The notes: generated by a model from the letters alone, not told the origin. DNA of 64,000 nucleotides from Syntrophomonas sp. DTU018 (GCA_001513155.1 LFSR01000044.1:35663-99662); one strand, 5' to 3'; positions 16,649-25,407 are shown, counted from the stretch's first letter. Translations and numbers: made by a program.

Positions 16649-17611
16649 TTGAAAATTCGTCTAGGTTATGTAGCCATGTCTTCTGTATTGCAAAACTGCT
16701 CCCCTTCCAAGACTATAACGGCCGGCAATCTCAGCAAAATTGAGCCAAAAGAAGCCAGGCACAGCCGCTTGCTGCGCTTGGCGAGGGAGAACCTGCACAA
16801 CACTCAGCGTTTGTTTTTTCATAATAAAGCTCACGATATTAAAGTGTTTCGCTTGACTTCCAAATTGATTCCTTTGGCCACTCACCCTCTGGCGGAGGAT
16901 TGGAACTGGTATGAACAGCTTCAGGAGCAACTGGCCTCTCTAGGTGAATATGCCCGCCAAAACGGGTTTCGGCTTAGCGCCCACCCCGACCATTACACTC
17001 TGCTTAATTCACCTCGTGAGGAGGTTGTCTCTGCTTCCCTGCGGGATCTGGAATACCATCATAAGATATTTCAGGCTATGCAAATGGATGCATCAGCTAA
17101 GCTGGTTATACATGTAGGAGGCAGTTATAAGAACAAAAAAGAATCCCTGCAGAGGTTTAAAGAAAATTTTGCCCTGATACCAGCGGAAATCAGGAGCCGT
17201 ATTATTTTAGAGAATGATGACAAGATATTCACTGTTGCCGAGGTGCTGGAACTATGTCACCAGATACATATTCCTATGGTTCTGGATATCCATCATCACT
17301 GGTGCAATAACCAGGGGGATGATATCCGGGATTATTTTGGTGATATTCTGGCCACCTGGAAAGAAGAATCCTTCCCTCCTAAGGTACATGTCTCCAGTCC
17401 CCGCAGCAGCAGAAATATTCGGGCCCATGCCGATTATGTGGATGTGGAGTTTTTCATGTCTTTTGTAGATAAAATACGTGGTTATAACACGGATATTGAT
17501 GTTATGATTGAAGCCAAGAAAAAGGATGGTGCCCTGTTCCAGTTGATGGACGATCTGAAAAAAGTTCCATCCATCAAGATCTTGGATGAAGCAACCATCC
17601 TGGCAGAGTGA
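16649..17611 (+). CDS. uvsE: UV DNA damage endonuclease
   Basis: A 320-residue metal-dependent endonuclease that nicks DNA 5' of UV photoproducts and starts an alternative excision repair. The N-terminus has the family opening KIRLGYVAMS, and the TIM-barrel metal-site segments are visible: RLSAHPDHY, VIHVGG, LENDDKIF and the DIHHHWCN stretch. Length is normal. The start is TTG at 16649, five bases after GAAAGGTGAG; no ATG lies near the family N-terminus, so TTG is accepted. The gene is convergent with an MBL hydrolase. No SOS-type operator was seen in its short upstream region. Confidence 0.92.
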   Translation: MKIRLGYVAMSSVLQNCSPSKTITAGNLSKIEPKEARHSRLLRLARENLHNTQRLFFHNKAHDIKVFRLTSKLIPLATHPLAEDWNWYEQLQEQLASLGEYARQNGFRLSAHPDHYTLLNSPREEVVSASLRDLEYHHKIFQAMQMDASAKLVIHVGGSYKNKKESLQRFKENFALIPAEIRSRIILENDDKIFTVAEVLELCHQIHIPMVLDIHHHWCNNQGDDIRDYFGDILATWKEESFPPKVHVSSPRSSRNIRAHADYVDVEFFMSFVDKIRGYNTDIDVMIEAKKKDGALFQLMDDLKKVPSIKILDEATILAE

Positions 17612-17635
17612 ATCGGATGAGATTATTGAGGCTGA

Positions 17636-18517
17636 CTACATCCGTTTGGCAACATTGTTTATAAGCTGACCTACTGAGGCAAGCATTATCTGTACAGGAT
17701 AATCAGCCAGCCCGCCTTTTATATATTGATCATAGAATTTTTTGGTTAATAAATCATGGTTTGCTCCCGCCAGCAATTCTTCCTTAATAGCTGCAAAAGC
17801 GTCCTGAGCGGATTGCAAGGACCGTTGATAAAAATCTTGTACCTGCTCATACCCGCTGATAACCGGTCCATGCCCCAGGGCCAGAACACGGGTGGGGTAA
17901 TTCATCAACTTGCGCAGGCTGTCCAGGTATAAATCGTAGTCTTGAAAGAAAACCGGTGCTATTATTCCCTCGTTTATGGCTGTTCCTGCAGCGTCAGATA
18001 CGAACATGACTTCTTCTTCAGGTAAATATACAGAGATGGAACAGGAGCTGTGCCCGGGAGTTTCAATAATTTGCAGGGTAAGGCCGGATCCCAAACTGAT
18101 AGTGTCCCCTTCCCCTACTGTTTGGTCAATCTGTAACAGGGCTATATCCGGAGGAACCGGTTTTTCGCTGATACGGTGATCCTCAAAATACACCTGGCTG
18201 ACCATTTCATCGCCCATCTGCATTAGTTGACGGACTTTCTCCTTGGCAAGCAGCTTTTCAGCAGCCGCATGGCCTAACACCTGTGCCTGGGGGAACATTT
18301 TTTTAAAGCTGGGGAGTCCGCATACGTGATCAAAATGGGAATGCAATACCAGGATATGAGTCACTTGGGGCTGGGGATTCAGACTCTCCCATTGACGGAT
18401 AAAAGCAGGAATACCGGCACTCATACCGCATTCAAGTAAAGCAGCCTGGCTGCGGCCTACAATATAATGATTAAAGTGCCCGTTACCCAGCAGCATTACA
18501 TTATCTGATATCTGCAT
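17636..18517 (-). CDS. MBL-fold metallo-hydrolase
   Basis: A 293-residue metallo-beta-lactamase-fold hydrolase. HSHFDH (59-64), the histidine in TPGHSS, the aspartate in VSDAAG and the histidine in LGHGP supply the two-zinc site. The C-terminal 70 residues are helical (FYQRSLQSAQDAFAAI and onward). Start: the first in-frame ATG overlaps the AGGAGG ribosome site, so the second, at 18517 and eight bases downstream of it, is chosen. Single gene, convergent with uvsE. Fold-level assignment is firm; substrate is unknown. Confidence 0.87.
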   Translation of the reverse strand: MQISDNVMLLGNGHFNHYIVGRSQAALLECGMSAGIPAFIRQWESLNPQPQVTHILVLHSHFDHVCGLPSFKKMFPQAQVLGHAAAEKLLAKEKVRQLMQMGDEMVSQVYFEDHRISEKPVPPDIALLQIDQTVGEGDTISLGSGLTLQIIETPGHSSCSISVYLPEEEVMFVSDAAGTAINEGIIAPVFFQDYDLYLDSLRKLMNYPTRVLALGHGPVISGYEQVQDFYQRSLQSAQDAFAAIKEELLAGANHDLLTKKFYDQYIKGGLADYPVQIMLASVGQLINNVAKRM

Positions 18518-18685
18518 TCTAGATTCCTCCTTCATGATAAAAAACGGTTGTCAAGCTAATTCGTCATTGCTAAGGAATAAACCTTCCTAAACCTGTAATG
18601 CCGTCAATACTGCTGGCAAATGGTTAGTTTTGTGCTTCCTGTAACATACTAATTCTGTCAGAAAAACTTACCCCGGAGGTGGAAT

Positions 18686-18931
18686 ATGGATCGAGTAATA
18701 GCTGTGGAGAATAATTTAAAGCCGGTTAAAGATTTTTTAGCCGCTCAAGGTTGCAGGATCATAGCGGTGGACAGAGTCAAGGACACGGAAGTGGATGCTG
18801 TTGTATTATCCGGCGCCGATCAGAACATCATGGGGATGCAAAATATAGTCACCAAGGCCCCGGTAATAAATGCCAGCGGTTTAAGTCCTGAGGAAATCTG
18901 GAACGAAATCCAACGACGTACCATGATGTAG
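18686..18931 (+). CDS. YkuS / UPF0180 family protein
   Basis: An 81-residue protein matching the small conserved YkuS family: VENNLKPVKDFLAAQG at the N-terminus, VDAVVLSGADQNIMGM in the middle and APVINASGLSPEEI near the end. Function is unknown; the fold looks like a compact alpha/beta domain. The ATG has GGAGGTGG six bases upstream. It is followed by a hairpin and the repeat-rich gap. Confidence 0.87.
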   Translation: MDRVIAVENNLKPVKDFLAAQGCRIIAVDRVKDTEVDAVVLSGADQNIMGMQNIVTKAPVINASGLSPEEIWNEIQRRTMM

Positions 18932-18959
18932 CATGTTGAATGTGGGAACTTAAAAAAAG

Positions 18960-18982
18960 AGCCTTATTCCTTAGATAAGGCT
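18960..18982 (-). terminator. Intrinsic terminator hairpin abutting repeat element
   Basis: Eight-bp arms at 18960-18967 and 18975-18982. Seven A bases lie on its left, so the U tract is on the minus strand and it should end the DUF1540 transcript, although the repeats separate the two by 320 bases. On the plus strand there is no T run: the repeat element begins one base after the stem. Confidence 0.7.
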
Positions 18983-18983
18983 G

Positions 18984-19283
18984 GAGAGTGTGAAAAATTT
19001 GCTAAAAGAGATCGCCACGTCGCTGCGCTCCTCGCGATGACATACCAAAAGGCCATCATTTGTGTCATTGCTGTGAAAACGGCTTCCTAGTATGTCATGG
19101 CTGTGAAAATAGCTCCCAATTGTGTCATTGCTGTGAAAATGGCTTCCTTTTATGTCATCACGAGGAGCGAAGCGACGTGGTGATCTCAACCGGTTGGCCC
19201 GGCTGATTTGAATGAGATTGCCACGTCGCCAAGGACTATGCAATGACAATTTAGACATTGCGGGACAAAGACGTGGCAATCTG
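18984..19283. repeat. Cluster of dispersed hairpin-forming repeats, copy A
   Basis: A non-coding patch built from one repeat family. The first 88 bases (18984-19071) differ at about six positions from the reverse complement of 54953-55041. The core, GAGATYGCCACGTCGC followed by a CTCGCRATGAC end, recurs at about 19008-19043, inverted at 19154-19187, direct at 19214-19248 and inverted at 19256-19283. Facing copies could fold into long hairpins. The unit resembles short repeats scattered in many bacterial genomes, from memory and not verified. No transposase is present. The 106-codon frame over it is an artefact of the repeats. Confidence 0.85.
19063..19152. repeat. Three tandem 30-bp units
   Basis: Three head-to-tail units start at 19063, 19093 and 19123, each beginning TGTCAT, then GCTGTGAAAA and GCTYCC; a fourth TGTCAT at 19153 opens an inverted core repeat. 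The period is exactly 30 bases with a few substitutions, and there are no spacers, so this is a minisatellite-like expansion inside the element and not a CRISPR array. Confidence 0.85.
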
Positions 19284-19299
19284 TTTCTCATGACTGGGT

Positions 19300-19464
19300 T
19301 TAAGAAATGCCTTCTATAAAGGTAGTACAGCAGGTTCCATCACTGGAAATAGCTATACCGTCTCCCTTGGCATTTACTTCCAAGGCATCGGCATGGCAGA
19401 AGCGGTTCTTGTTGTAAAAACAGTTTTCCACGCTGCATTTGACTGGTATTTTAGGTGCGCTCAT
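19300..19464 (-). CDS. DUF1540 small cysteine-rich protein
   Basis: A 54-residue protein. The pattern KCSVENCFYN, then CHADALEV, then GTCCTTF matches the DUF1540 domain (one copy), in which conserved cysteines probably bind metal. The function is unknown. An AGGAGG site lies six bases upstream of the chosen ATG; another ATG directly in front (19467) is only three bases from it. The gene is between the repeat patch and the DUF3147 pair and its terminator lies beyond the repeats. Confidence 0.85.
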   Translation of the reverse strand: MSAPKIPVKCSVENCFYNKNRFCHADALEVNAKGDGIAISSDGTCCTTFIEGIS

Positions 19465-19625
19465 CATATTCCTCCTTCAGTAGCCGCAGACTAGGTTCAA
19501 TGTTTATTTTGTTCAAAGTAAGGGGCTTTTATGATCGAAGGAGACCAATCCGGCCGGAAGGTCAGCAGCATTTATTTTCTGGTCATCCAGACCAGCCTGT
19601 TATATAATGGGCCGTGGTGGTGATT

Positions 19626-20000
19626 ATGTTGGCCGGTAGTTCTCTCTTAATGCCAGTGTTGCTGCGCTTCCTGCTGGGAGGAGGAGCTATCGTACTCTGT
19701 ACCATAATAGCACGATCTTTCGGGCCGCGAATAGGCGGTATTTTTGCTGCTTTTCCCGCTGTTTATCTGGCAGCTCTTCTTAGTCTCACCCTTGATTACC
19801 AGGGGCAAAAGCTGGTGGAAATGTCAGTCCATGTTTCCGAGGGTGCCTTGGTTGGAATGCTGGCAAATATTATATGTGCAATAGCTGCTAGCCGCTTGGT
19901 GCTTAAAAAGGGATGGCAAAAGGGATTGGGCCAGGCCCTGTTGATCTGGCTGCTGGCTGCCACCTGTATTTATTTCACCTGGAAGCTGGTGCTGGTATGA
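19626..20000 (+). CDS. DUF3147 membrane protein, first of a pair
   Basis: A 124-residue integral membrane protein of the DUF3147 type with about four hydrophobic helices. The motif RFLLGGGAIVL, followed by GGIFAAFPAVYLAAL, is shared with the next gene, so the two are tandem paralogues. The start is uncertain: GTG codons at 19614-19622 and ATG at 19626 are all in frame; the ATG is preferred because a GGTGG lies five bases upstream. The stop overlaps the next start (ATGA), a sign of translational coupling and probably of a heterodimer. Function is unknown. Confidence 0.82.
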   Translation: MLAGSSLLMPVLLRFLLGGGAIVLCTIIARSFGPRIGGIFAAFPAVYLAALLSLTLDYQGQKLVEMSVHVSEGALVGMLANIICAIAASRLVLKKGWQKGLGQALLIWLLAATCIYFTWKLVLV

Positions 20001-20359
20001 AGAAATCAGGGATTTGGTTGGATCTGTTGATTAGGTTCCTGCTGGGTGGTGGAGCTGTAGCCGGGTGCTACTTGCTGCTCTTAATACTGCCCTGGAAATC
20101 TTTCGCCGGAATATTTGCTGCTTTCCCGGCAGTTTTGGCTTCAGCAGTGATTATGTCGGGCTGGCTGGAAGGGCCGGAAGCAGCTTCCCAGTTAGCCTTA
20201 GGAGCTACTGCCGGCATGTTAGGTTGTACAGTATGTGTAGCCGTTGCTTTATGGGGACTGCTGGCAGGGATTGAATGGGGTTGGGCCATTGTATTGTCTA
20301 TCCCCGCCTGGCTTATTAGTTCTTTGTTATTTATCAGCCTGTTTAAAAAAGAAAATTAA
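19997..20359 (+). CDS. DUF3147 membrane protein, second of a pair
   Basis: A 120-residue integral membrane protein, mostly hydrophobic, with RFLLGGGAVAG and AGIFAAFPAVLASAV parallel to its upstream neighbour. The ATG at 19997 overlaps the previous stop by four bases, which fixes the start although a longer open frame exists. Small paired membrane proteins of this kind often act as obligate pairs; that is inference. It is convergent with the guanylate-kinase fusion gene with only ten bases between the stops. Confidence 0.82.
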   Translation: MKKSGIWLDLLIRFLLGGGAVAGCYLLLLILPWKSFAGIFAAFPAVLASAVIMSGWLEGPEAASQLALGATAGMLGCTVCVAVALWGLLAGIEWGWAIVLSIPAWLISSLLFISLFKKEN

Positions 20360-20369
20360 AACTCTTATC

Positions 20370-21161
20370 CTATTCTTTTTCTTCCACTAATTCAAAGCGG
20401 TTTACGATACGGTTCTGGGATTCCAGTTCTTTTTTGCCGCAGAACAGATCGTAGGGGCGGGCGTAGACTTCTCCTGTGGATAGATTCTTATAGACCACTA
20501 AAGGGCAATAGTTTTCACTATGAAGGGCTGTGGTAATAACTTCATACAGATCACCTTTGAAATGTCTATAGCGCTGGCCTGGTTCTATGACCCGGTTGAT
20601 AGGAGGAGCATTAATCTCCTTTCTGAGAATATCTTTCAGCTGTTGATAAGCCTCAGCTAAGGAACCGATGTTGTACAATACATAGTCAGAGGCACCAATT
20701 TCCTTCATTTCTTGTTTGGCACTGGCAACCTTCCTGGTATACTCCATTTCATTGCATATCTGCTTAAGTTCCTGCAGAATATCTTTCAAATCCCGGTAGA
20801 TAAATATACTGACAATGTTCTGCGGGCCTAATACCTTTTTTAAAATGCGCAGTCCCTCCAGGTTTAATATGGCGAGTCCATTTTTACCGGATTTCTGTAC
20901 TCGTTCAAGTTCTTTTCGGGTAATACCGTAATTGTTCTCCATGTATGTAATTTCTTCAATTATCTCTCCTTTGACCCGATAATCAGTGTATTGCTGCCGA
21001 GTTATAAAATAGTAGTCCTTGCCCTCCTTTTCTCCGGGTTTGGGTCTGCGGGTGGTGAAGGAGATAATAGGTTCAAGATAATCACTGTCATTCAATAACA
21101 AATAATCCATCAATACCGATTTTCCGCTGGCAGGAGGTCCGTTGAGCACGAAAATCTTCAT
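20370..21161 (-). CDS. Guanylate kinase-like domain fused to DUF1653
   Basis: A 263-residue protein in two parts. Residues 1-185 are guanylate kinase-like: P-loop GPPASGKS (8-15), and SFTTRRPKPGE with GKDYYF (34-52) for GMP binding. Residues about 193-258 match DUF1653: GQRYRHFKGDLYEVI, LVVYKNLSTGEVYARP and DLFCGK. DUF1653 usually occurs as a free-standing protein of about 70 residues, so the fusion is unusual. Start: the ATG at 21161 has GGAGAGGGAG upstream; the longer frame adds 27 residues with no homology. The kinase half is more diverged from housekeeping Gmk after residue 100, so its substrate is open. Single gene. Confidence 0.85.
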   Translation of the reverse strand: MKIFVLNGPPASGKSVLMDYLLLNDSDYLEPIISFTTRRPKPGEKEGKDYYFITRQQYTDYRVKGEIIEEITYMENNYGITRKELERVQKSGKNGLAILNLEGLRILKKVLGPQNIVSIFIYRDLKDILQELKQICNEMEYTRKVASAKQEMKEIGASDYVLYNIGSLAEAYQQLKDILRKEINAPPINRVIEPGQRYRHFKGDLYEVITTALHSENYCPLVVYKNLSTGEVYARPYDLFCGKKELESQNRIVNRFELVEEKE

Positions 21162-21366
21162 AGCTTTCTCCCTCTCCTTTAACCATCCAAAAACTATCTC
21201 TTTTTGCCAAATTACCTCAAAATTCGTAAAATGTCCATACATTTACCAAGTGGGCTAAATCGAATCTACAGTAAATTATCTTACTGTGTCCTGGTTTCCT
21301 GAGAATTTTGCGATGCATGCAAATTGGTTTGTTAAAATAAAGGTAATGGCAGGAAGGAGTGAGGGT

Positions 21367-22875
21367 ATGCCAAACAAATATATTTTAGCTATTGATCAAG
21401 GTACTACAGGAACTACAGCTTTGCTGATCGATCATGAGGGAAAAGCTATTTCTCGAGCTTACCGGGAGTTTACCCAAATATACCCCCAGCCCGGATGGGT
21501 AGAACATGATCCCCAGGAAATCTGGGCAGTTACTCTCAGTGTAGCTACCCAAGCCCTGCTTCAGGCCAATCTTAAAAGCAGCGATATTCATGCTATAGGT
21601 ATTACCAACCAGAGGGAGACTACGGTAGTATGGGACCGGGAAACCGGGATGCCGGTAAGCAATGCTATAGTCTGGCAATGCCGTCGTACCGCCCCTATAT
21701 GTGAAGAAATGAAAAAGGCAGGCTGGTCTCCTAAAATAAGTGAAAAAACCGGATTAGTAATTGATGCCTACTTTTCGGCTACCAAGCTGGCCTGGATTTT
21801 GGACAGCTCTCCTGCTATTCGCTCTCAAGCTGAACAGGGACAATTTTTGTTCGGCACCATTGACAGCTGGCTTTTATGGAAGCTAACCGGCGGCAAGGTC
21901 CACGCTACCGATGTAACCAATGCTTCCCGAACTATGCTATATAATATCCATCAACTGGAATGGGATAAGGAAATTCTAAGCTATTTCAGTATTCCCGCCA
22001 GCCTATTGCCTCAAGTTTGCAGTTCTTCCGAAATCTACGGTTATTCCGATCCCCAGTTGCTGGGCAATGAGATTCCCATAGCCGGCCTGGCTGGAGATCA
22101 GCAGGCCGCTCTTTTCGGACAGACCTGCTTTACCCCCGGAGAGGCAAAGAATACTTATGGTACTGGGTGTTTCCTGCTCATGAATACTGGTCAGCAAGCG
22201 GTCCGCTCCCAGCATGGCCTTTTAACTACTATAGCTTGGTCGCGGAAAAAGGAAGGCCAAGTATATTATGCTTTGGAAGGCAGCATATTTATTGCCGGGG
22301 CCGCAGTCCAATGGTTACGAGATGAGCTGAGAATTATCGAGACTGCTGCGGAAACTGAAGCTCTGGCTGAATCACTGTCCGGAAATGACGGGGTTTACCT
22401 GGTGCCTGCTTTTGTAGGCATGGGAGCTCCCTATTGGGATATGCATGCCCGGGGTACGTTAATCGGTCTTACCCGTGGCACCGGCCGGGCCCATCTGGCC
22501 CGGGCTGCTTTGGAGTCTATCGCTTACCAGACCATGGATGTTTTGGAGGCCATGCAGCGTGATTCCGGTATTTCCCTGCAGACCCTTAATGTGGACGGCG
22601 GAGCAGCCGCCAATAACTTTTTAATGCAGTTTCAGACCGATATATTAGGTGTTCCGGTGGAAAGACCGATTAATACTGAGTCTACAGCCATAGGTGCTGC
22701 TTACCTGGCGGGCTTGGGCAGCGGGTTCTGGCATAGTCTGGAAGAATTAAAGAATATGCGGCAGATAGACCGCCGCTTTATGCCTTCCATTGGTTTAGAC
22801 CAGCGCCAGCGCCTTCAGCAGGAATGGCATAAGGCAGTTAAATGTGCTCTCACCATTCCCAACCAAGCATTATAA
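21367..22875 (+). CDS. glpK: Glycerol kinase
   Basis: A 502-residue FGGY-family kinase that phosphorylates glycerol to sn-glycerol 3-phosphate. Characteristic segments are [13 protein letters not shown] (ATP site), [39 protein letters not shown] and the C-terminal [12 protein letters not shown]. Length is normal. ATG at 21367 with AAGGAG eight bases upstream is preferred to the longer frame. A dehydrogenase of the LDH2 family follows after 12 bases, so the two are co-transcribed. No glpF, glpD or glpP gene is next to it, which is unusual for a glycerol regulon. Confidence 0.95.
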   Translation: MPNKYILAIDQGTTGTTALLIDHEGKAISRAYREFTQIYPQPGWVEHDPQEIWAVTLSVATQALLQANLKSSDIHAIGITNQRETTVVWDRETGMPVSNAIVWQCRRTAPICEEMKKAGWSPKISEKTGLVIDAYFSATKLAWILDSSPAIRSQAEQGQFLFGTIDSWLLWKLTGGKVHATDVTNASRTMLYNIHQLEWDKEILSYFSIPASLLPQVCSSSEIYGYSDPQLLGNEIPIAGLAGDQQAALFGQTCFTPGEAKNTYGTGCFLLMNTGQQAVRSQHGLLTTIAWSRKKEGQVYYALEGSIFIAGAAVQWLRDELRIIETAAETEALAESLSGNDGVYLVPAFVGMGAPYWDMHARGTLIGLTRGTGRAHLARAALESIAYQTMDVLEAMQRDSGISLQTLNVDGGAAANNFLMQFQTDILGVPVERPINTESTAIGAAYLAGLGSGFWHSLEELKNMRQIDRRFMPSIGLDQRQRLQQEWHKAVKCALTIPNQAL

Positions 22876-22887
22876 TGAGGTGAAAAG

Positions 22888-24006
22888 ATGGAGAAGGATA
22901 AAATTTACTGGATTCCCTTTGATCTGATGGAGCAATTTATGATCGACGTTTTTGTGGGATCAGGGGTTCCCCCTGAAGATGCCAAAATCTGCGCTGATGT
23001 GCTCATTACCGCAGACCAACTTGGAATTGATTCTCATGGTATCGGCAGACTTAAGCCAATATATTACGACCGGATCAAAGCCGGGATTCTGAAGCCGGTA
23101 ACCCGCATGGAAATAGTTAAAGAAGGTCCGACTACGGCAGTTATTGATGGACATAATGGCATGGGACATGTAATATCCTACCATGCAATGAATATGGCTA
23201 TAGAAAAGGCTTCTCAATATGGCATGGGTATGGTGGCAGTGCGCAACTCATCCCATTATGGCATTGCCGGCTACTATGCTTTAATGGCAGTTGAAAAGGG
23301 CATGATCGGCATTACCGGAACCAATGCCCGGCCTTCTATTGCCCCTACTTTTGGAGTTGAAAATATGCTGGGGACTAATCCCCTTACCTTTGGGATTCCT
23401 ACCGATGAAGAATTTCCTTTTCTCTTGGATTGTGCCACTTCAGTAACCCAGCGGGGCAAAATTGAGGTTTATGCCCGGAAAGGCCGGGAAATACCTCCGG
23501 GATGGGTTATTGATGAAAATGGAAATACCCGCACTGACACGATTCAGATTCTTGAGGATCTGGTTAAAGGCAAAGCTGCTTTGACTCCCCTGGGAGGCCT
23601 GGGTGAAGAACAAGGCGGTTATAAGGGCTATGGTTATGCTACGGTGGTGGAGATATTATCGGCAGCCCTGCAGCAAGGAGCCTTTTTAAAAGCTTTATCA
23701 GGTTTCGATGAAAAGGGCAATAAGCGGCCCTACCGTCTGGGCCACTTTTTCATAGCTATTCAGGTGGAAGCCTTCATTGATTTGGATTCATTTAAAAAGA
23801 CTGCCGGGGATATTCTGCGCCAGCTGAGAGCTTCTCGTGTGGCTCCCAATGCGGATAGAATTTATACCGCCGGTGAAAAAGAATATTTAGCCTGGCTGGA
23901 ACGCAAAGACCGTGGTGTACCTGTTAATAAAGCCCTGCAGCAGGACATGCTGGTTATGAAACAGGAACTGGGTTTGAACCAGTATCATTTCCCCTTCGAG
24001 GATTAG
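22888..24006 (+). CDS. Malate/L-lactate/ureidoglycolate dehydrogenase family (LDH2) oxidoreductase
   Basis: A 372-residue NAD(P)-dependent dehydrogenase with the distinct LDH2 fold, which acts on 2-hydroxyacids such as L-malate, L-sulfolactate, L-lactate or ureidoglycolate. The conserved SHG carries His50, and RNSSHYGIAGYYA near 115 and GTNPLTFGIP near 168 are family landmarks. Ribosome site GAGGTGA precedes the ATG. It forms a two-gene unit with glpK, so a substrate linked to glycerol or glycerate metabolism is possible, but the specificity cannot be read from sequence. Confidence 0.88.
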   Translation: MEKDKIYWIPFDLMEQFMIDVFVGSGVPPEDAKICADVLITADQLGIDSHGIGRLKPIYYDRIKAGILKPVTRMEIVKEGPTTAVIDGHNGMGHVISYHAMNMAIEKASQYGMGMVAVRNSSHYGIAGYYALMAVEKGMIGITGTNARPSIAPTFGVENMLGTNPLTFGIPTDEEFPFLLDCATSVTQRGKIEVYARKGREIPPGWVIDENGNTRTDTIQILEDLVKGKAALTPLGGLGEEQGGYKGYGYATVVEILSAALQQGAFLKALSGFDEKGNKRPYRLGHFFIAIQVEAFIDLDSFKKTAGDILRQLRASRVAPNADRIYTAGEKEYLAWLERKDRGVPVNKALQQDMLVMKQELGLNQYHFPFED

Positions 24007-24016
24007 CGGTATTTAG

Positions 24017-24862
24017 TTATACATGAGATAGTATCCATTGTTCCACCTTGGCCAGTACTTCTCTTCGCCGGTCTGCAGTTTCATTCATGGTTTCATGGAG
24101 CAGACCATCAAATATGTAAAGAGTTTTATCAGCTGAGGATGCCCGTTCCATAGTCTGTTTACTGGCCCGATAGTCGCAAATAGGGTCATCTTTTCCGTGA
24201 ATTATTAAAAGGGGCATGGTTAATTCTCCTGCCCGGCCCAGGGCATCCTGTCCTGCTGAAATAAATTCAGTAAACCAACGCATACTTACCTTGTCATGAA
24301 CCAGCGGGTCATTAAGATACTCATCCACTACCCTTTGGTCATGGGACAGACCTGCCGCGTCAAGGCCATTGGGAATTGACAAGCCCGGACAAATCTTGGC
24401 CAAAACACCAACCAGTTTCTGCTGCCAACGGGGTACTGCCAGTATGGGCATTAAACCGGCAGAAGACAGTATCAGCCCGTCTATCGCCTGGGAGTGTTTA
24501 AGAGCGTACTGAAAAGCAATAACCCCGCCCATACTGTGGCCAAGGAGTATCAGGGGAATGCCGGGATTTTCCCGGCGCGCCGTCTGCACCAGGATATCCA
24601 GATCATCTACATATTCTTTAAAGCTTAATATGTGCCCCCGTTTACCCTGGGAACGGCCATGTCCCCGGTGATCAAGGGCATAAAAAGATATGCCTTTCCC
24701 TGCCATCTGATCCAGCAAATTCTGGTACCGGTTGCTGTGTTCGCCCAGACCGTGGGCGATAACTACCACACCTTTAACTTGGTCAGCAATCCACTTCTGG
24801 CAGAAAAGTTCCAGGCCGTCGGAGGAATTGAATTTATCCTGGATGTTTTGATAAGCAGGCAC
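24017..24862 (-). CDS. Alpha/beta hydrolase, monoacylglycerol lipase/lysophospholipase type
   Basis: A 281-residue serine hydrolase. HGLGEHSNRY (37-46) and DHRGHGRSQGKRGH (64-77) are signatures of the monoacylglycerol lipase/PldB group; the nucleophile is Ser110 in GHSMGG, the acid is in GKDDPICD and the base is the histidine in LLHETMNE. Start: GTG at 24862 lies five bases after a perfect GAGGTGA; the longer frame (24880) has no ribosome site. It is convergent with the glpK unit. Release of glycerol from monoacylglycerol would give GlpK its substrate; this link is inference. Confidence 0.87.
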   Translation of the reverse strand: MPAYQNIQDKFNSSDGLELFCQKWIADQVKGVVVIAHGLGEHSNRYQNLLDQMAGKGISFYALDHRGHGRSQGKRGHILSFKEYVDDLDILVQTARRENPGIPLILLGHSMGGVIAFQYALKHSQAIDGLILSSAGLMPILAVPRWQQKLVGVLAKICPGLSIPNGLDAAGLSHDQRVVDEYLNDPLVHDKVSMRWFTEFISAGQDALGRAGELTMPLLIIHGKDDPICDYRASKQTMERASSADKTLYIFDGLLHETMNETADRRREVLAKVEQWILSHV

Positions 24863-24956
24863 TATAATCACCTCGGTCACCCTGTTTTATAAAAGATATT
24901 TCCCTATACCCGTCCCCATTCCCTGCCCGGTTAACAGCAATCCAACCCATAAAAAA

Positions 24957-24977
24957 AGACGGATACGCAATCCGTCT
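24957..24977 (-). terminator. Terminator of the CBM25 gene
   Basis: Eight-bp arms at 24957-24964 and 24970-24977 with a five-base loop. Seven A bases on the left read as a U tract on the minus strand, 26 bases past the CBM25 gene stop. Confidence 0.85.
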
Positions 24978-25002
24978 TCTGGAAAAAGCTATGCCAATGA
25001 TA

Positions 25003-25335
25003 TTAAGCATAGGACAAATTGTTGGAGTTGGTAGCCATGCTCCAGTACTGCTGGTTATTATCATCTATATGACCGTGGGCATCTTTGAAAGCAAAATTTA
25101 ATGTGTCGGAAGTATCAACTACAAAGCTAGCTGTATAATGGTCGCCTTCCCGATGCATGGGTATTTCCCGCTGGCCGAACATCTGGTCCTTGGGCCCGTA
25201 TCCAATCATCAGGTTGATGGGAGCACTTCCCTGTTCCTGGGTGAGTTTCCCTGAGTAAGTTACTACCACTTTCTCACCTACCCCAGGAGGCATAGGATCC
25301 ACCGTAACACCTCCGGGCAAATCTGCTCTGGCCAT
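25003..25335 (-). CDS. Stand-alone carbohydrate-binding module (CBM25-like)
   Basis: A 110-residue protein that is a single beta-sandwich domain resembling starch-binding CBM25/CBM53: GEKVVVTYSGKL, INLMIGYG, MHREGDHYTASF and LNFAFKDAHGHIDDNNQQYW are the typical strands, the last with the ligand-facing aromatics. There is no signal peptide and no catalytic domain. Ribosome site AAAGGAG is eight bases before the ATG. It lies between a radical SAM gene and the lipase gene with its own terminator. A cytoplasmic role in binding glycogen or a cell-wall-like glucan is possible; this is inference. Confidence 0.78.
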   Translation of the reverse strand: MARADLPGGVTVDPMPPGVGEKVVVTYSGKLTQEQGSAPINLMIGYGPKDQMFGQREIPMHREGDHYTASFVVDTSDTLNFAFKDAHGHIDDNNQQYWSMATNSNNLSYA

Positions 25336-25407
25336 TGAACCACTCCTTTATTTTGTTTTTGCATAGGTTAACCAGCCGGGCGAGATTTATGCGAGACCAA
25401 AGGATGG

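Noticed and set aside
19063..19152. Possible CRISPR array
   Set aside because: Units are contiguous with a 30-base period and no unique spacers, and there are no cas genes in the window.
18971..19291. Minus-strand 106-codon open frame across the repeats
   Set aside because: Its repeated peptide is only the translation of the 30-base tandem units and core repeats; no ribosome site.
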